DNA from: Loripinus fragilis
Lineage: Eukaryota; Mollusca; Bivalvia; Lucinida; Lucinidae
DNA: 64,000 nt
Assembly: GCA_964019695.1 (NCBI GenBank)
Contig: OZ026515.1
Location: forward strand, 77,612,678-77,676,677
Direction: 5' to 3'
This document shows, piece after piece, positions 31,441-43,827 of this stretch (its first letter is position 1; each line of letters starts with the position of its first letter). The translations under genes were made by a program, and so were the position numbers. The notes beneath the pieces are model-generated. The model worked only from the letters and a program-made list of their open reading frames with translations. It ran no database searches and had not been told where the DNA came from.

Positions 31441-32880
31441 TCAAATACTTTTCAAGTCTTTTTGACATCTGCTGATAACTTACATATAGTTTGGACTCCA
31501 ATCTGGCCCAACAGAATGTCTGGCCTGATCTGGATCCAATCTGCTTGTGTCTGATAATATTCCTGAAAAATTAAGAAATCCAATTTAATATGCAGATGGC
31601 AAAAAAATGTATGCAAAATTACCCAGCATGCAGAGTTAAATATGTATGGAAAAATATCATTTGATGCTAGATTGTCAGTTTCTGTTTTCAATCTTGAACA
31701 ATAAGTGCAAGCACAGTGAAGGCTCTGATGAAACTATACAGGTGTGCAGGCTCGTTTCTGACATTGCCTGTCTATTTAACAATAAGTAGCCAAATCATAT
31801 GGGCCTCGTCGCGAGAAAACCTGACTTTGTTGCAAGGGAACAACATCTGCGCAGTAATTTGCTATCTAGAAAGTATACTAGTCAAACTGGCTCCTTGCAA
31901 AATTTCAATTTTCGTGCTAGCATTGGCGTAGCTCCCATTACGCAGTTGTGCACATGCGTAATTAAAAAAGTAACAATCAAGGAAGGTCACCTAATGTGGT
32001 AGAAGTGATTTTCCATACCATAAGGAACTGCTCTTAAAGGAAAGAATTTGCTCTCTTAAATTTTGAAAATGGATGCAATTGAAGAGAATCACTCTCCCAT
32101 TGATGTTCGTAAACTTTTTACCGTTCTGGCTACGCCATTGGCTAGTCCCTGTAACTAAGCAGGCTGGTTTGAGTCACGTTTGGTCACAAACACAGAAGAC
32201 TGCAGGTTTTCTTACATTGAGCTTATTTGTTGTACATAATAAAACAGCTCACTGCAGCATTTGGAAGTATTAATATTACTTTTTGATTGTGTTAATAAAA
32301 CACTGTGCCTACATTCATTGCTTTATTTCAATTTCCATGTAGAATTAAAACTGTTCTAGGCCTGCTTTGTATAAAGGTTGGATGGTGGGTACAAAAATTG
32401 ACAGAGCCATTTAAAAAAAAGTATATTTCAGATAGTTTGTCTTAATTTTAGCCTCAAAACTCTGACACTATATATTTTTTATTAATCATTTATAAAACGA
32501 GGCGGTATATCACTGATCATTTAAGCTTAAATGAAATATATATGTCATTCTGGTTTAACTACCTGCCCTATTTTATTTTAACAGAGAAAAAAGACCTAAA
32601 ATGGGCACTTTTTCAGTTTTTGTCACTAGTTTCTGTGTTAAATGTTATAACAAAAGTAAATAATTTCGCTACCTACCTACCCTTTATTATGTTTGCATGA
32701 ATCAGGAACCACGCATACATTTGTATATTTCATTTTGGCCTTACCTGTATATGATCTAATACATGTACCTGGTTATATTTTGTAAGAAAACGTTTTTAGT
32801 TGTGTTTTATTGTGTTTTGTATATTCAATATTCTGTGATCTGAATTTTTTCATATTCCTTATTTACACTTGTTTGATGTC
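31441..32880. other. Intergenic, no gene seen
   Basis: One GGCCTGATCTGGATCC palindromic repeat near 31520. Otherwise plain AT-rich sequence. Confidence 0.45.
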
Positions 32881-32883
32881 TCT

Positions 32884-33128
32884 ATATGAGCCGTGACAGG
32901 TGATTTCCAACAATGTGGCCTTTTGACAAGTATAGACTCAGAACAGCCTGTGCAGCCTCCTGTTAAGCTTAGAAACTCCAAATGATGTTCGGTCAGTAGC
33001 TTAACAGTCATACAATATTCAAACGACAAGCAAAGGCTCTGATCAGACTGCGCATATGCGCAGGCTGATTTGAGGCTTTGCTGGTCGCACATACCACATT
33101 GTTGGAAATCTCATGCTGCGGCTCATAT
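32884..33128. mobile_element. MITE with ATATGAGCC inverted ends, copy 2
   Basis: Ends ATATGAGCCGTGACAGGTGA and, inverted, ATATGAGCCGCAGCATGAGA, both running into TTTCCAACAATGTGG. A second copy is at 511-708. Confidence 0.65.
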
Positions 33129-33824
33129 GTATTTACACATACAACTTGTAAGATATTTTCAACATTCAAGCTTGTTACACAAATTTGAGTGAAGTTTTGG
33201 AAACATATTGCTTTTAATTAAGCATACGTCACTAAATGACATTCATTGCATACAGGGGGTCAAAAGTTTGGACCATTATCTTGCCGCAGATCTTTTATGG
33301 AGATGGTCTTAACCCGTATCATGCTAGATATTTCATGTTCTACACTGCTTCCCAATGTTTACCCAATTAGATCGTATGATTCCAGTGATAAGCTTATATT
33401 TACAAGCAGAATGTTGAAGATCCTGATCAGGTGGTTTCTCAGAATCTACACACTCCTTATGATATTTTGATGAAGTGGCTTGATTTGTTTACACACACAC
33501 ACATATTGCATACATTATTATCGTCAAGATGGCATTAAATCTTGTCGCCTGTCCATCATCTGTTGGTCAACTGTTAGCTTTTAACAGCGTTTTCTCCTAA
33601 ACCACAATGTGGAACAAAGGAATGATCTTTTGATGGTTGATCCTCTTTTAAAGTTGCTAGAAGCTTTCGAGTCCATGCAGAATTCTGGTTGCCATGGCAA
33701 CAAAAAAAAATAAAACACTTGTTAAAAACTACTAGCCCGATTTGAAAGTAATTTGGTACAAATGGTCCTGGGGTGATCCTCTACCAACATGACCCAGATT
33801 GCTAAAATAAATTGGTTCTGTCAA

Positions 33825-33995
33825 AAACATGACTGCCAAGGAGCATGGACCAGGCTGCATGGTGGTAGGGTGTAATACTTTCAGATCCAAGGGTTGCTGG
33901 CTAGAGACTCAAAGGGGGCTCTGCATTATGATTATATCCTTGAGCAAAACACACTTTCTTCTGCTTAGTACTGGCTCAACCAAATCTTACAGACA
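33825..33995 (+). mobile_element. SINE, strongly degenerate
   Basis: CATGGTGGTAGGGTG head remnant, CCTTGAGCAAAACACACTTT and TAGTACTGGCTCAACC. Confidence 0.4.
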
Positions 33996-34543
33996 TTCAC
34001 CAATATTGCTTAAATTATTCTGATCTGTAAGAAAACATGACCACCAGAGATAGGATTAGGTTTTCCTATACATGTATATTCATAAAGAAAACTTAATGTT
34101 GTGGTAGTGATCTGTCAAAAATATGGCCAACAAAGGATGATGTCACTTAGAAACTTAAGAAAACCATTATGCTGTATGCTTCAATATTTCGTATGTAGCA
34201 TAAATGAGTGGTCCATTTGAAAACTTGTTCAAACTAGACCTCTGGGATAGCCATGCCCAATAGAGTGATATGATTTAGATAAACTCATAATGGGAAAACA
34301 AACAATTCCTCTTGTTTTAAATTATTGTGATGAGAACTTTGAGTTTTTGTACGTAACTTCATAATGAGATCCTTGAAGGGGCCAGTGAAACTCTGGTGAA
34401 GGACTTTAGGGTATCAAAGATCATTAGTCTCTGTGTTTGCATGCAGCAGAATTTAAAGCTAGCTACAACTTTTGAACTACTGAACTTTGAGCTTGTTATT
34501 CACATGATTGAGCTAAATACTTTGACTGTTCTTTCATATTGTT

Positions 34544-34748
34544 AAAGTAAAACCTGTCTTAAGCAACCACTCAAAAAAGACCGAAAAATGGTTTTCAAGA
34601 CCGATTATTGCTAAATGCAGGTCAAAAGTATTGCTGAATGCTCCAAAGGGAGCATTCTGCAATACTTTCGACCTTCACTAAGCTACCATTTACCATTAAG
34701 ACCTCTGTTTTGTCTATTTTTAGTGGCCGCTTAAGACAGGTTTTACTG
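34544..34748. mobile_element. Palindromic mariner-type MITE (AAAACCTGTCTT)
   Basis: Inverted ends AAGTAAAACCTGTCTTAAGC and CAGTAAAACCTGTCTTAAGC. The inner palindrome is GGTCAAAAGTATTGC/GCAATACTTTCGACC. Confidence 0.65.
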
Positions 34749-35149
34749 TATTAATAAGTTAACAATGGATTTTATCAGTTAATGTCAAGATGGTAAGGTA
34801 AGCATATATATGGCAGAAATGGTCACCAGGTGACTTACAAATATTATAATAATCTGGAAAACAGATCCTTCAGAAATAGAGAGAACCTACAATATAATAA
34901 AACAGAAGGCTCAGTTTTATTGAGTCTGTTCATGAGAATTAATGGAAAGTGCAACCTAGCACCGGCTTAAGTCAAAATCCAAAAAAATATCAACACTATA
35001 TTGATGCATGGGGAGAGTAGACTAAATTGATCTGTTAAAAACATGGCAGCCAGGGGGTGGGATAGGTTCCTTAAAACTTTTTTTTTAAAACAAGTTGGGC
35101 ACTAGATGACAAACTACCAAAAGATGGCAAAAATAAATTTGTCCAATAG

Positions 35150-35530
35150 CAGGGTTCGCACAGGCTTGAAAAGAACTTATATATACAGGACTGACTTGAA
35201 AAGTCCTTGAAAATAAAATTTGCCTTGAAAAGTACTCAAAGGCCTTAAATTTTACCATTTGCAAGAGGATTCAGCACTGTTTTGGAGTCCTAAATCTGTA
35301 CAAAATTGTGGTGCCTTTATTTGGTGCAGCATATGCTGCACCAAATAATGGCACCATAATTTTACACTAATTTTCTTAAACTAATATCTTTAGTAATGGA
35401 CTCTAGCATTTCAGAAGTAGAATTTTTTCATGTAAACCAGTATTTTTCATAAGTTTTCAGTCCATGAAAAAAGCAAGAAAGTCTTTTAGAAGTCCTTGAA
35501 TTTTACACAAACTTGCCTGTATGAACCCTG
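35150..35530. mobile_element. CAGGGTTCGCAC-type MITE
   Basis: Ends CAGGGTTCGCACAGGC and, inverted, CAGGGTTCATACAGGC, with a 5-bp duplication AATAG at 35145-35149 and 35531-35535. Internal blocks of CTTGAAAAGTCCTTGAAA. Confidence 0.65.
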
Positions 35531-36301
35531 AATAGGTGTTTGGCTGGTTTCCCTTGTATATATGTTAAAATTTTAAACTCTTCTTCTGAATTTCGCCTTT
35601 AGGCTACCCCCCAAAAAAAACTATACTATATTTGTCTGCCAGAGTTTCCCTTGTATTTATTGCAAAAATATACTCTTCTTCTCAAACAAATAGTCAGAAT
35701 TCAAAACAGTCACTAGGTGAACATGCAATATAGCTTAAATGTGTTTGATCAGTCAAAAAAGCATGACAGCTTGGAGTGTGTTTGTCTTGTCCTTATATGC
35801 CGATACAGTACATTTTCAACACCTCTAAAGCCTTTCATAAGATTGTTTTTAAAGTACAGATAGTCATTAGGTGACCTAGAAAAAAGGGAAAGTTGAGGTT
35901 TTGATTTGTCAAAAAAAAAAAAGGCCACTGAGTCCAAAAAAAGAAAAGGCCAGTAGAGACTCATTTCCCTCGTATGCTTTTATAGAAACCTTAAAAGTAT
36001 TGTTTTTTGATACTGAAAATAATGTCAGAAATGAACATTACTGTCAGTTCAAAGATAGATGAGAACTGTTGTAAACAAAAAATATAAACTAATCCAGGTA
36101 ATGGGTGCTTTATACTGGAATATATCCTATATTGCCTTATCTGCAATAATATAATTACCATTATTTACCCATTGCTATGAAAAATGGTATAGTCCTATTA
36201 TCATGCATCTTTTAACTGACAGTAAATCAGCATCTACACAAAATAATAAAGTTCATCTCTACAGACATAGGGCCAGTTGAGCAAATTTTTTAGCGTAAAA
36301 T

Positions 36302-36418
36302 TGTGATTATTTTCTAATCCATCAGTTTAAACATGTGTTTTGGGTGCTCAAAAGAATCGTCTCACTGAGACGGTTCTTTTGAGCACCCACAACCTGTTTT
36401 GGTTGAGAAATAAGAAAA
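36302..36418. repeat. Palindromic MITE (CAACCAAAAC family), copy 2
   Basis: Arms GGGTGCTCAAAAGAATCGTC and the inverse meet at TCACTGAGAC. A partial third copy is at 39452-39530. Confidence 0.7.
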
Positions 36419-36659
36419 ATAACTTCTGTTATGCACTCAAAAAACAACAACACAGCCTATATCGTCTTAGCAATGAAACAATTAAACTCAGGAGAGCTAT
36501 CCAGGGTCATGTTGGCCCTCTTTTTTGTATTATTATTTCTCACTAATTGTTTTTAAATTTACGATGATACATGTGATATTTTATATAAAGAAATAAATTG
36601 TAGATATCAAGACAAAATCTTTGATTTTTTTATTTCTTTTAATCAGATATATACACATT

Positions 36660-37275
36660 TTTATACCTCTGGCATTTATGCCGAGGGGTATATAGTTTTC
36701 ACTTTTCAGTTCACCCGTCCATATGTTTGTTGGTTTGTACTTCCTACAGTAACGTTCATGGAATATACAAAGTTTTGGGTAAAGTTTCTCCAGTGGTGTA
36801 TAACTCATTAAACACTTATCAGAAAGCATTCAATTGACATATTTGGACCATAGTTACCCTGGAGAGTTGGCATTCACATCCTGATTCCAGTGTCCCTACC
36901 CCTGGGTGGGGCTGGAATTCAAAATCTATGACAAAATAAAAAAAGTGTTTTACTATTTTTCTGACTTATGCAGTTATCTTATCAATCATTAATTAGAAAG
37001 CATTCATATTTGGACAATTTGTACCATACATCATGGCTGGATTCCACGAGATGGCTTCAGAAGCTTGGGCCAATGGCACAGGGTGGGTAGGGCTAGAGGT
37101 TGAAATTTATGGCATTTTTTTTTCTTTTATGGAATCATTTGTTTTTAAAAAACAGGTACTATTAAGGGTTGTCCTTCACTCTGACTTCATACTGTTAGGT
37201 TCATTGCCCCAGGGTGGGGCTAGAGGTCAAAATCTAGTTTTATATGAGAACAGTAAAAGCTCCAGCCAGGGGTAT
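36660..37275 (+). repeat. Dispersed repeat
   Basis: Three blocks with CCCAGGGTGGGGCTAGAGGT-like sequence at about 36900, 37080 and 37208, in an element running from TACCTCTGGCATTTATGCCG to CCAGGGGTATATGTGCC. Confidence 0.45.
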
Positions 37276-37850
37276 ATGTGCCTTTCAGGGCACAGATAGT
37301 TACTTTAGTTACTTGATGTGATGGGTCGGATCACGTCTTGTGGCTGCATCAGGAAAGACCAGATCACCAAGGCAAAGTCAAGTGTGATCCGGTTGTGACC
37401 TAAGACGATTAGATCAAGCTACTAAAGGTGTAATGATGTATTTATATATACCTACAAAAATAAACAACAAGGGCAGTTTTAATAATTTATGACAAGAACA
37501 GTATTAAAAAAAATGGATATATCTTTGATAATCTATTGAGATTCAGATTCCAGTCCAGTGCTGCATTTTACACAAATACAGTACCAGTGCAAAAGTAGTG
37601 CAACATGGGTAAAAACTGTAGGATGGTGATACTGAATCAGAAAACCTTAGTAGCATGATACAGGATTTTGTATTTTTGTGTCGAAAAATTTGGCGACCTT
37701 GTCCTAATTTTCAAGGTCACAGCAGAGCTAAATAGGTCAACTTTGAGTGTTTGTGATGGGGACATCAGTTTTCCACGAAAACCTTTACTAGTTGGTTTTC
37801 TAACCTCAAGGATATTGAAGCTGATCGCCAAAGTGGGGATGGTACAGATA

Positions 37851-38015
37851 AAACTTTTAACCAATACCTGGAATTTACTGAAGTACCAAGATATAATGAA
37901 CAGTTCAACAGACACACATGTTTAAGAACTTCAACCAACCTTGCCCTGAGGTTATATAACTTTTCATGCTCAGCTGAGCACGAAATTTATCCTGCTCAGA
38001 AATGTTAAAGAAACC
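37851..38015 (+). repeat. Dispersed repeat, copy A
   Basis: Closely matches 42944-43110 (shared AAAACTTTTAACCAATACCT). Confidence 0.7.
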
Positions 38016-38322
38016 AAATGTCACAGACAGACAAATGGAAAGACAGAAATTGAAAAAACAGTACTACCCCACAGAAACAGTTTTCAGTCCTTACCACAAT
38101 CTTCTAATGAGAATATATTTTCAAATACAGAAGTACATGTACATGATATACAATTTTGTGGATTTTACATTTTCATACTCAAAACAGCATTATTTCTTAT
38201 ATCAAACCAGTGTCAGGGATAATTCTAGCTCAGAATACCATGAAAGAAAATATCCCATTCAGTCAAAAATGACGAGAAATTATTAATTTTTTGAGAGAAA
38301 TTCTACAAAATCTTTTGCTTAT

Positions 38323-39773
38323 AGTCAGGGAACCAAGGTAGAAAAAATGCTAACCCTTGCACCCGAAAGGTATACAGCTGGATTTCGTATGGGTGCAAAG
38401 GTAATTCTATGGTGTATCTGAAACCACTGTATAGCAGACTCGATCGACTTGCATAACGCCAGAGCAGTCAACTTTCTATGGAAGCCCAGCAAGATCACGT
38501 CAAAATATTATTTTTCAAAATGTTATATATTTTTATCAAAAAAGTTCAGGACTGAAAAATATTGAGTTTATATAATAATACAACATCGGCGTAGACCTCA
38601 GAAGCAGTGGTGGTCATCTAAGAATACTGCTATTGATTTTTAAAGCATGTAGATTAGGGCACCCCCATTTTGAAATTAAATTTATAGATTTCTTTTCTTC
38701 TAATCTCACTAAAACTGCATTTATTGCCCAAAAATGTATTTAATACTTATTTACATATCGCTTGGAAGCATATCTCGTAAAAAAGTGTGTGCTTACTTAT
38801 TCACTTTTGTCCTCCCGCTGAAGTGGTTTGATTTGCATATTTTTTACATAAATAAATAAATTTTAAATTGAATGTGTTTAAACACTGCATACAGTTAGAC
38901 AGACTTTTCGGACATAATTTAAGACAATTTGTTTTATTTTCTATGGCAAACTAGAAAAGGTAGCTGAAAAGTAAAAATACGAAAACACGATAATTTGATA
39001 CTTAGTAATTCAGTCTATGCCAATTGGTGCGTAGATAAATACCAGGACAACTTAAGAGCAGTTTAACACATACATGAAATTTATCAAGATTTAAAGTATG
39101 TTTGTCTTCCATATTTACAACAGCTTTGAAACAGAAAGTCATTGTAGGGACCAAGGGGATTTTATCTACTGAAAAGAATAATTCCATTAACAGTGGTAAA
39201 ATAAATATGAAAAAACTCGTATAACTATTATCGTATCACCATGAAAAACCTGTCTGTCCCCGTCTGAGATGCAAATATAACCGCATAGTATTTGTAAAGA
39301 CAAAAATGTCCCTAAGAAGATTATTATGGTGCACAAATGACTGCCCATACTTTTAAATGCATTTGATAGTGTATTGTTGTGTTATCGAACAGTCAAACGG
39401 CTTCTCATACCCATCCTCCAGATAAGAGTGTGTAATGGAAAATTAGTTTTGTTATTTCTCAACCAAAACATATGTTGTGGGTACTTAAATGGACCTATTA
39501 AATGAGGTGGTTCTTTTGAAGACCAAAATAACACTATTTAACTTATTGATAAGGAAAACATCAAAATTTCTATGCTATGAAAGATTGCTTAACATGACCT
39601 ATGTGGCATACAAAAATGCATTTTTACGCGAAATGCAATTCCGGTCGCATTGCTATACAGTGGTTTCATATCAAGCACTATTTAGACTATCAGTATACAA
39701 AATTCCAGCCGTATACCTTTCGGGTGCAAAAAATGTGTGTTTTTGCACGATACGCGACTTTGGTTCCCCGACT
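38323..39773. mobile_element. TIR element, 1.45 kb
   Basis: The ends AGTCAGGGAACCAAGGT and AGTCGGGGAACCAAAGT are inverted. Similarity extends about 160 bp inward (CACCCGAAAGGTATAC, AAACCACTGTATAGCA). No transposase frame. Confidence 0.6.
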
Positions 39774-39984
39774 ATTATTGTATTTTGCTATGAAATTTTT
39801 CTCCCATCACTTGAAGCCAATTGGCAAAAATGAGCAATTCTCTCACTATCCCACCTGTAAATAATCACTGCAGTGTTTCTGTACTAAACGTTTTGCCATC
39901 CCTAGAATAAAGACACATTGATCTACTTAATTGAACTGTAATAATCAACATTCAAAAATATGTCAATTTGTTGTTATCGAATTC

Positions 39985-40085
39985 CCTGACTTTTCCCAAA
40001 ATTTCCCTGACTCAACTAAAAATTTCTTGACTTTTCCCTGACCTTGAACTTTTTTCATTTTTCACTGACTTCCCTGACCGTGTGA
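39985..40085. repeat. CCCTGACTTTTC repeat fragment
   Basis: Partial relative of the CAGGG-type MITE, ending CGTGTGAACCCTG. Confidence 0.45.
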
Positions 40086-40090
40086 ACCCT

Positions 40091-40905
40091 GTTATTAGGG
40101 AAAAAATGTCTAATTTCCCACAGCTGTCATTTTGTCAAAAAATATTTTTTGTGTACCAAACTCCTTCATGCATATGTTCAATGTGTCTACATTGTATAGG
40201 CAAAGTATCAAATTGTTCCATCAAAAGCTGTGGTAGGAGTTGATCGGCCCATGAAGGCACCATCTATTCATATACAAAAGCCCTATTAGGGAAAAATTGT
40301 CTAAGTTCTCACAGCTGTCATTTTGTCAAAAATTATTTTTTCCGGAACAAACTCCTTCAAAAGTATCAAATTGCTCCATCAAAAGCTGTGGTAGGAGTTG
40401 ATCAGCCCATGAAGGCACCATCTATGCATATACAAAAGCCCTATTAGGGAATAAATTGTTTAAGTTCTCACAGCTGTCATTTTGTCAAAAATTATTTTTT
40501 CTGAACCAAACTCCTTCAGCCCATGAAGGCACCATCTATGCATATACAAAAGCCCTATTAAGGAAAAATTGTCTAAGTTCTCACAGCTGTCATTTTGTCA
40601 AAAATTATTTTTTCTGAACCAAACTCCTTCAAAAGTATCAAATTGCTCAATCAAAAGCTGTGGTAGGAGTTGGTCGGCCCATGAAGGCACCATCTATGCA
40701 TATACAAAAGCCCTATTAGAGAAAAATTGTCTAAGTTCTCACAGCTGTCATTTTGTCGAAAATTATTTTTTCTGAACCAAACTCCTTCATGCATATTATG
40801 TTCAATGTGTCTACATTGCATAGGAAAAGTATCAAATTGTTCCATCAAAAGCTGTGGTAGGAGTTGACCGGCCCGTGTATGGCCTATAATAGCATAAGCA
40901 TAAAA
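40091..40905 (+). repeat. Tandem array, five copies of a 114-190-bp unit
   Basis: Each unit contains CACAGCTGTCATTTTGTC, then ACCAAACTCCTTCA and AAAGCTGTGGTAGGAGTTG. Starts at about 40091, 40281, 40439, 40553 and 40711; length varies by internal deletion. Confidence 0.85.
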
Positions 40906-41167
40906 CCCTATATTAAAAGCCATTTAGAACTACAAAGGGAAACAACTCTAATAGAATTGGCCCCTAGCCCTTACTTTTTTGTCTAAAGTATTTGTTTCGC
41001 ATATATAAACATGTTTGCAAGGTTTGATGAAAATCCAGCAATGACTTTTCAAGATATTAAGGAAACAAAACGTTAAGGACGGATGCACGCACGGACGGAC
41101 ATCGTAAAAACAGTATACCCACCACAAACAAAGTTTGCGGGGGGTATAATTAATGATTTTGAGGACT

Positions 41168-41345
41168 TTCCATAAAAGAGGAGCTCACTGGTAGAATGCT
41201 TGAAATAGAGGGGTCACTGGTTAGAGCCTTACCAGAGGCACTGTGTTGTGTTCTTTAAGTAAGACACTTTATCTTCTGCTTATTAGTACTGGTTCAACTC
41301 AGAAAACATCCCAACATGATGCAATAATTGTTGACTGGGATGTAA
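41168..41345 (+). mobile_element. SINE, degenerate
   Basis: AGCTCACTGGTAGAATGCTT (A-box remnant), GGTTAGAGCC (B-box remnant), AAGTAAGACACTTTATC and GTACTGGTTCAACTCAG. Confidence 0.55.
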
Positions 41346-41349
41346 ACAT

Positions 41350-42700
41350 CCTTTTTACCCAGGGTGTTAAGCACTCTGTTTCACTCCCTTCATGGAACGC
41401 TTTCTCCATGGGAAAACGAGAATGGGATTTTTCTTTGTTTTGTTGCTTTACGTTCAAAGTCAACAGCTATGATCATTGCGGGACAGTCAGTTCACCTAAC
41501 CACACTTTTTCCTGGGCAAGCTTGAACAAGCAGTTAACCAGTTGTTCATGCACATGCCCTTCTTGAATAATTCAGCAGAAGGGAGGAGGATGCCCGTAGA
41601 AATTATTTCATGATCAATCTCCAAGAAAGTATGGGACCAGGGGGGGGGGGGGAGATCAAACTTGCGACCCCTGGATCTGCAGTCAGACTGGAATCTGTTG
41701 CCAGACATGATACCGACTGCCCTACGCGGCCCGGTACGAGAATGGGATGTTGAGCATCAACTCATTAAACGTTTTCAAACACAAATATCACTTGATCAAA
41801 TTTTATGTGTTGCATTTTGATGGGATAACATTTACATATTTTGATAACATCTGGTAGGATACATTGACTCATGATGGTGAGAAACATGCAAGAATGGTTA
41901 CTGACTCTGCGCTATATCCCTAAATAAACTTGTAAGCTGCATAACATTCAAATACTTTTGGATATTTTGATAATATTAAATGGGAATCTATATCAGGCAC
42001 AGAGTAAGAATGCTTGCTCTCCTTTGCTTACAAATATTATATGAGTTATCTCCCTTGAACAAATGTTAATGGCAAATCTTTCATGCACAATATAATAATT
42101 TAGATGAAGACTCAGACCAAGACTGATCATGTCAGCAAAAACAATTATAGGACACTTTTTGTCAGGGATGTACCTACATGTACCCATAAACCCATGTGCT
42201 TACAACTCGGAGTCGCAAGTATAGGAGCTTTAGCTACTTAATTTGATTTTTGGAAGAAAAAATGCACCTAGTGGCAATATTAAAATTTGTAATTGCTTGT
42301 CTTGAGAGCTCATTTTAGCCCTATGAAATGCTCTTAAACCATTTTCCGCCGGGCCTTTGTCCCCTAAACCCCTCTGAAGCACGAATTCTCTAAAAGTTAC
42401 ACCCCGGTTTGTGTATAAGCCATAAATACCAAAACCTTGTGTGTCTTGCATATTTGTATAATGAAAAATCTAAACTTTTGTGACCAAATTTTGGCTTAGA
42501 TTGAGACCCTCAGCCAAACAGTGGAACTGAAATACATCAGATATCTCCTCTATTGAAATGTTACCATTCACATCAACTTACTTGTATTAAAACAGGTACT
42601 CTAGCAAAAAGTTAAGGCCCAGATGAAATGCCACAGAATGTAACATTTCATCAGGATCTGCACTGTTTACTAAGATTATAATAATCCACCATGAGTGTAT
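41350..42700. other. Intergenic, no gene seen
   Basis: G run at 41641. Short frames only. Confidence 0.45.
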
Positions 42701-42702
42701 GT

Positions 42703-42812
42703 GTAGGATAGAGATATCTCAACCTAGGGGTCGGAATTTTAACCAGGGACTTGCCGAGTCCCTGGTTAAATTCCGAACCCGGGAGTGAGATTTCTCTATC
42801 CTACATGGACAG
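42703..42812. repeat. Foldback palindrome with CTTGCCGAG core
   Basis: Arms TGTAGGATAGAGATATCTCA and TTAACCAGGGA pair with their inverses around ACTTGCCGAGT. Confidence 0.72.
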
Positions 42813-42943
42813 GCTCATGATAGGTTGTTTTTCTCCCACTTTTTGACGTTGTTTTTTTTTGTCGGAACATAAAAACTTAAAAAAAAAATGAAAATTTAAA
42901 CTTTTTACTTGTTGGATTTACAACATTTCTGAGTTTAAGAAAA

Positions 42944-43110
42944 AACTTTTAACCAATACCTGGAATTTACTGAAATACCAAGATATATTGAACAGTTCAA
43001 CAGACACACATGTTTAAGAGCTTCAACCAACCTGGCCCCGAGGTTATAAAACCTTTTTCATGCTCACCTCAGCTGAGCACGAAATTTATCCTGCTCATAA
43101 ATGTTAAAAT
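42944..43110 (+). repeat. Dispersed repeat, copy B
   Basis: Matches 37851-38015 with only scattered changes. Confidence 0.7.
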
Positions 43111-43605
43111 GCCAACAATTGTACAAGTGTTTTTATCATGTATTGAAATGGGTGCAAACATAGTTTGTTCCTTGTTATTGCCTGGAACACACAATTAGAG
43201 CTTTAGTTAAGCTGCAATATGCAAAATAAATTCCTGCTTGGCGCTCTATGCCATTAGCGTCACATTGCCTTTATCGTCATGCGGTGCACGTTCGGTGACA
43301 TCATTAACGTTATATGACGTCAGTAAGTAACGCTTACCCTTGCTTGGCACCTTTGAGTTACTTAAGCGCAATATTTTGGCCCTTTGATCGTGGTTTTAGG
43401 GAATAAAATAATATTTTACTCTGCCCATGGAAGAAAGCAGTCACCTGGTCATGTTATTATAAGATAGAATTTTTTTTTACATGAGCTGACAGCCTTTCTT
43501 ACATGGGCAAAGGTGGGAGAAAAAACAATGTTCGAGGACGGAAATAGCCTGTGATCCCTTGATATGTACAATGAATCATCACATGCAGCCCAGATTGGAG
43601 AATGT

Positions 43606-43611
43606 TTTATT
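43606..43611 (-). terminator. Polyadenylation signal of the BCL10-like gene
   Basis: AATAAA on the minus strand, 10 nt after the stop codon. If used, the 3' UTR would be very short. Other signals further downstream are possible. Confidence 0.4.
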
Positions 43612-43621
43612 ATATAAAAGG

Positions 43622-43827
43622 TTAAGAATCCAGTTTGCAGCTTGGTTGCAGTTCAAAAATAATATCTTTATTAGCTTCACACTTTCTATCATGGTCTTTA
43701 TCATTAGTTTTAACAAGTCTTCTTGGCATCTGAGGTTTTGGTAGTTTGTCAGTGTCTACACCGAGATCAGATATAGTCCCAGAATGTCTGTAGGCTGCTG
43801 GAGAATGTGGCGTCTGCTTTTCTAGAT
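43622..43827 (-). CDS. BCL10: BCL10-like exon 4 (terminal)
   Basis: The acceptor CTTTTCCAG is pyrimidine-rich, and the exon ends with TAA at 43624-43622. It codes a 67-residue tail beginning LEKQTPHSPAAYRHSG, without a recognised fold. Its exact phase match to exon 3 and its long open frame support it. Confidence 0.75.

Larger units (their letters stand above)
33530..36000 (+). repeat. Long degenerate dispersed repeat
   Basis: Periodic blocks around AAAACATGGCAGCCAGGGGG (about 33822, 34110, 35040 and 35755) alternate with CACTAGGTGA-like steps. Two MITEs are inserted. Confidence 0.4.
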
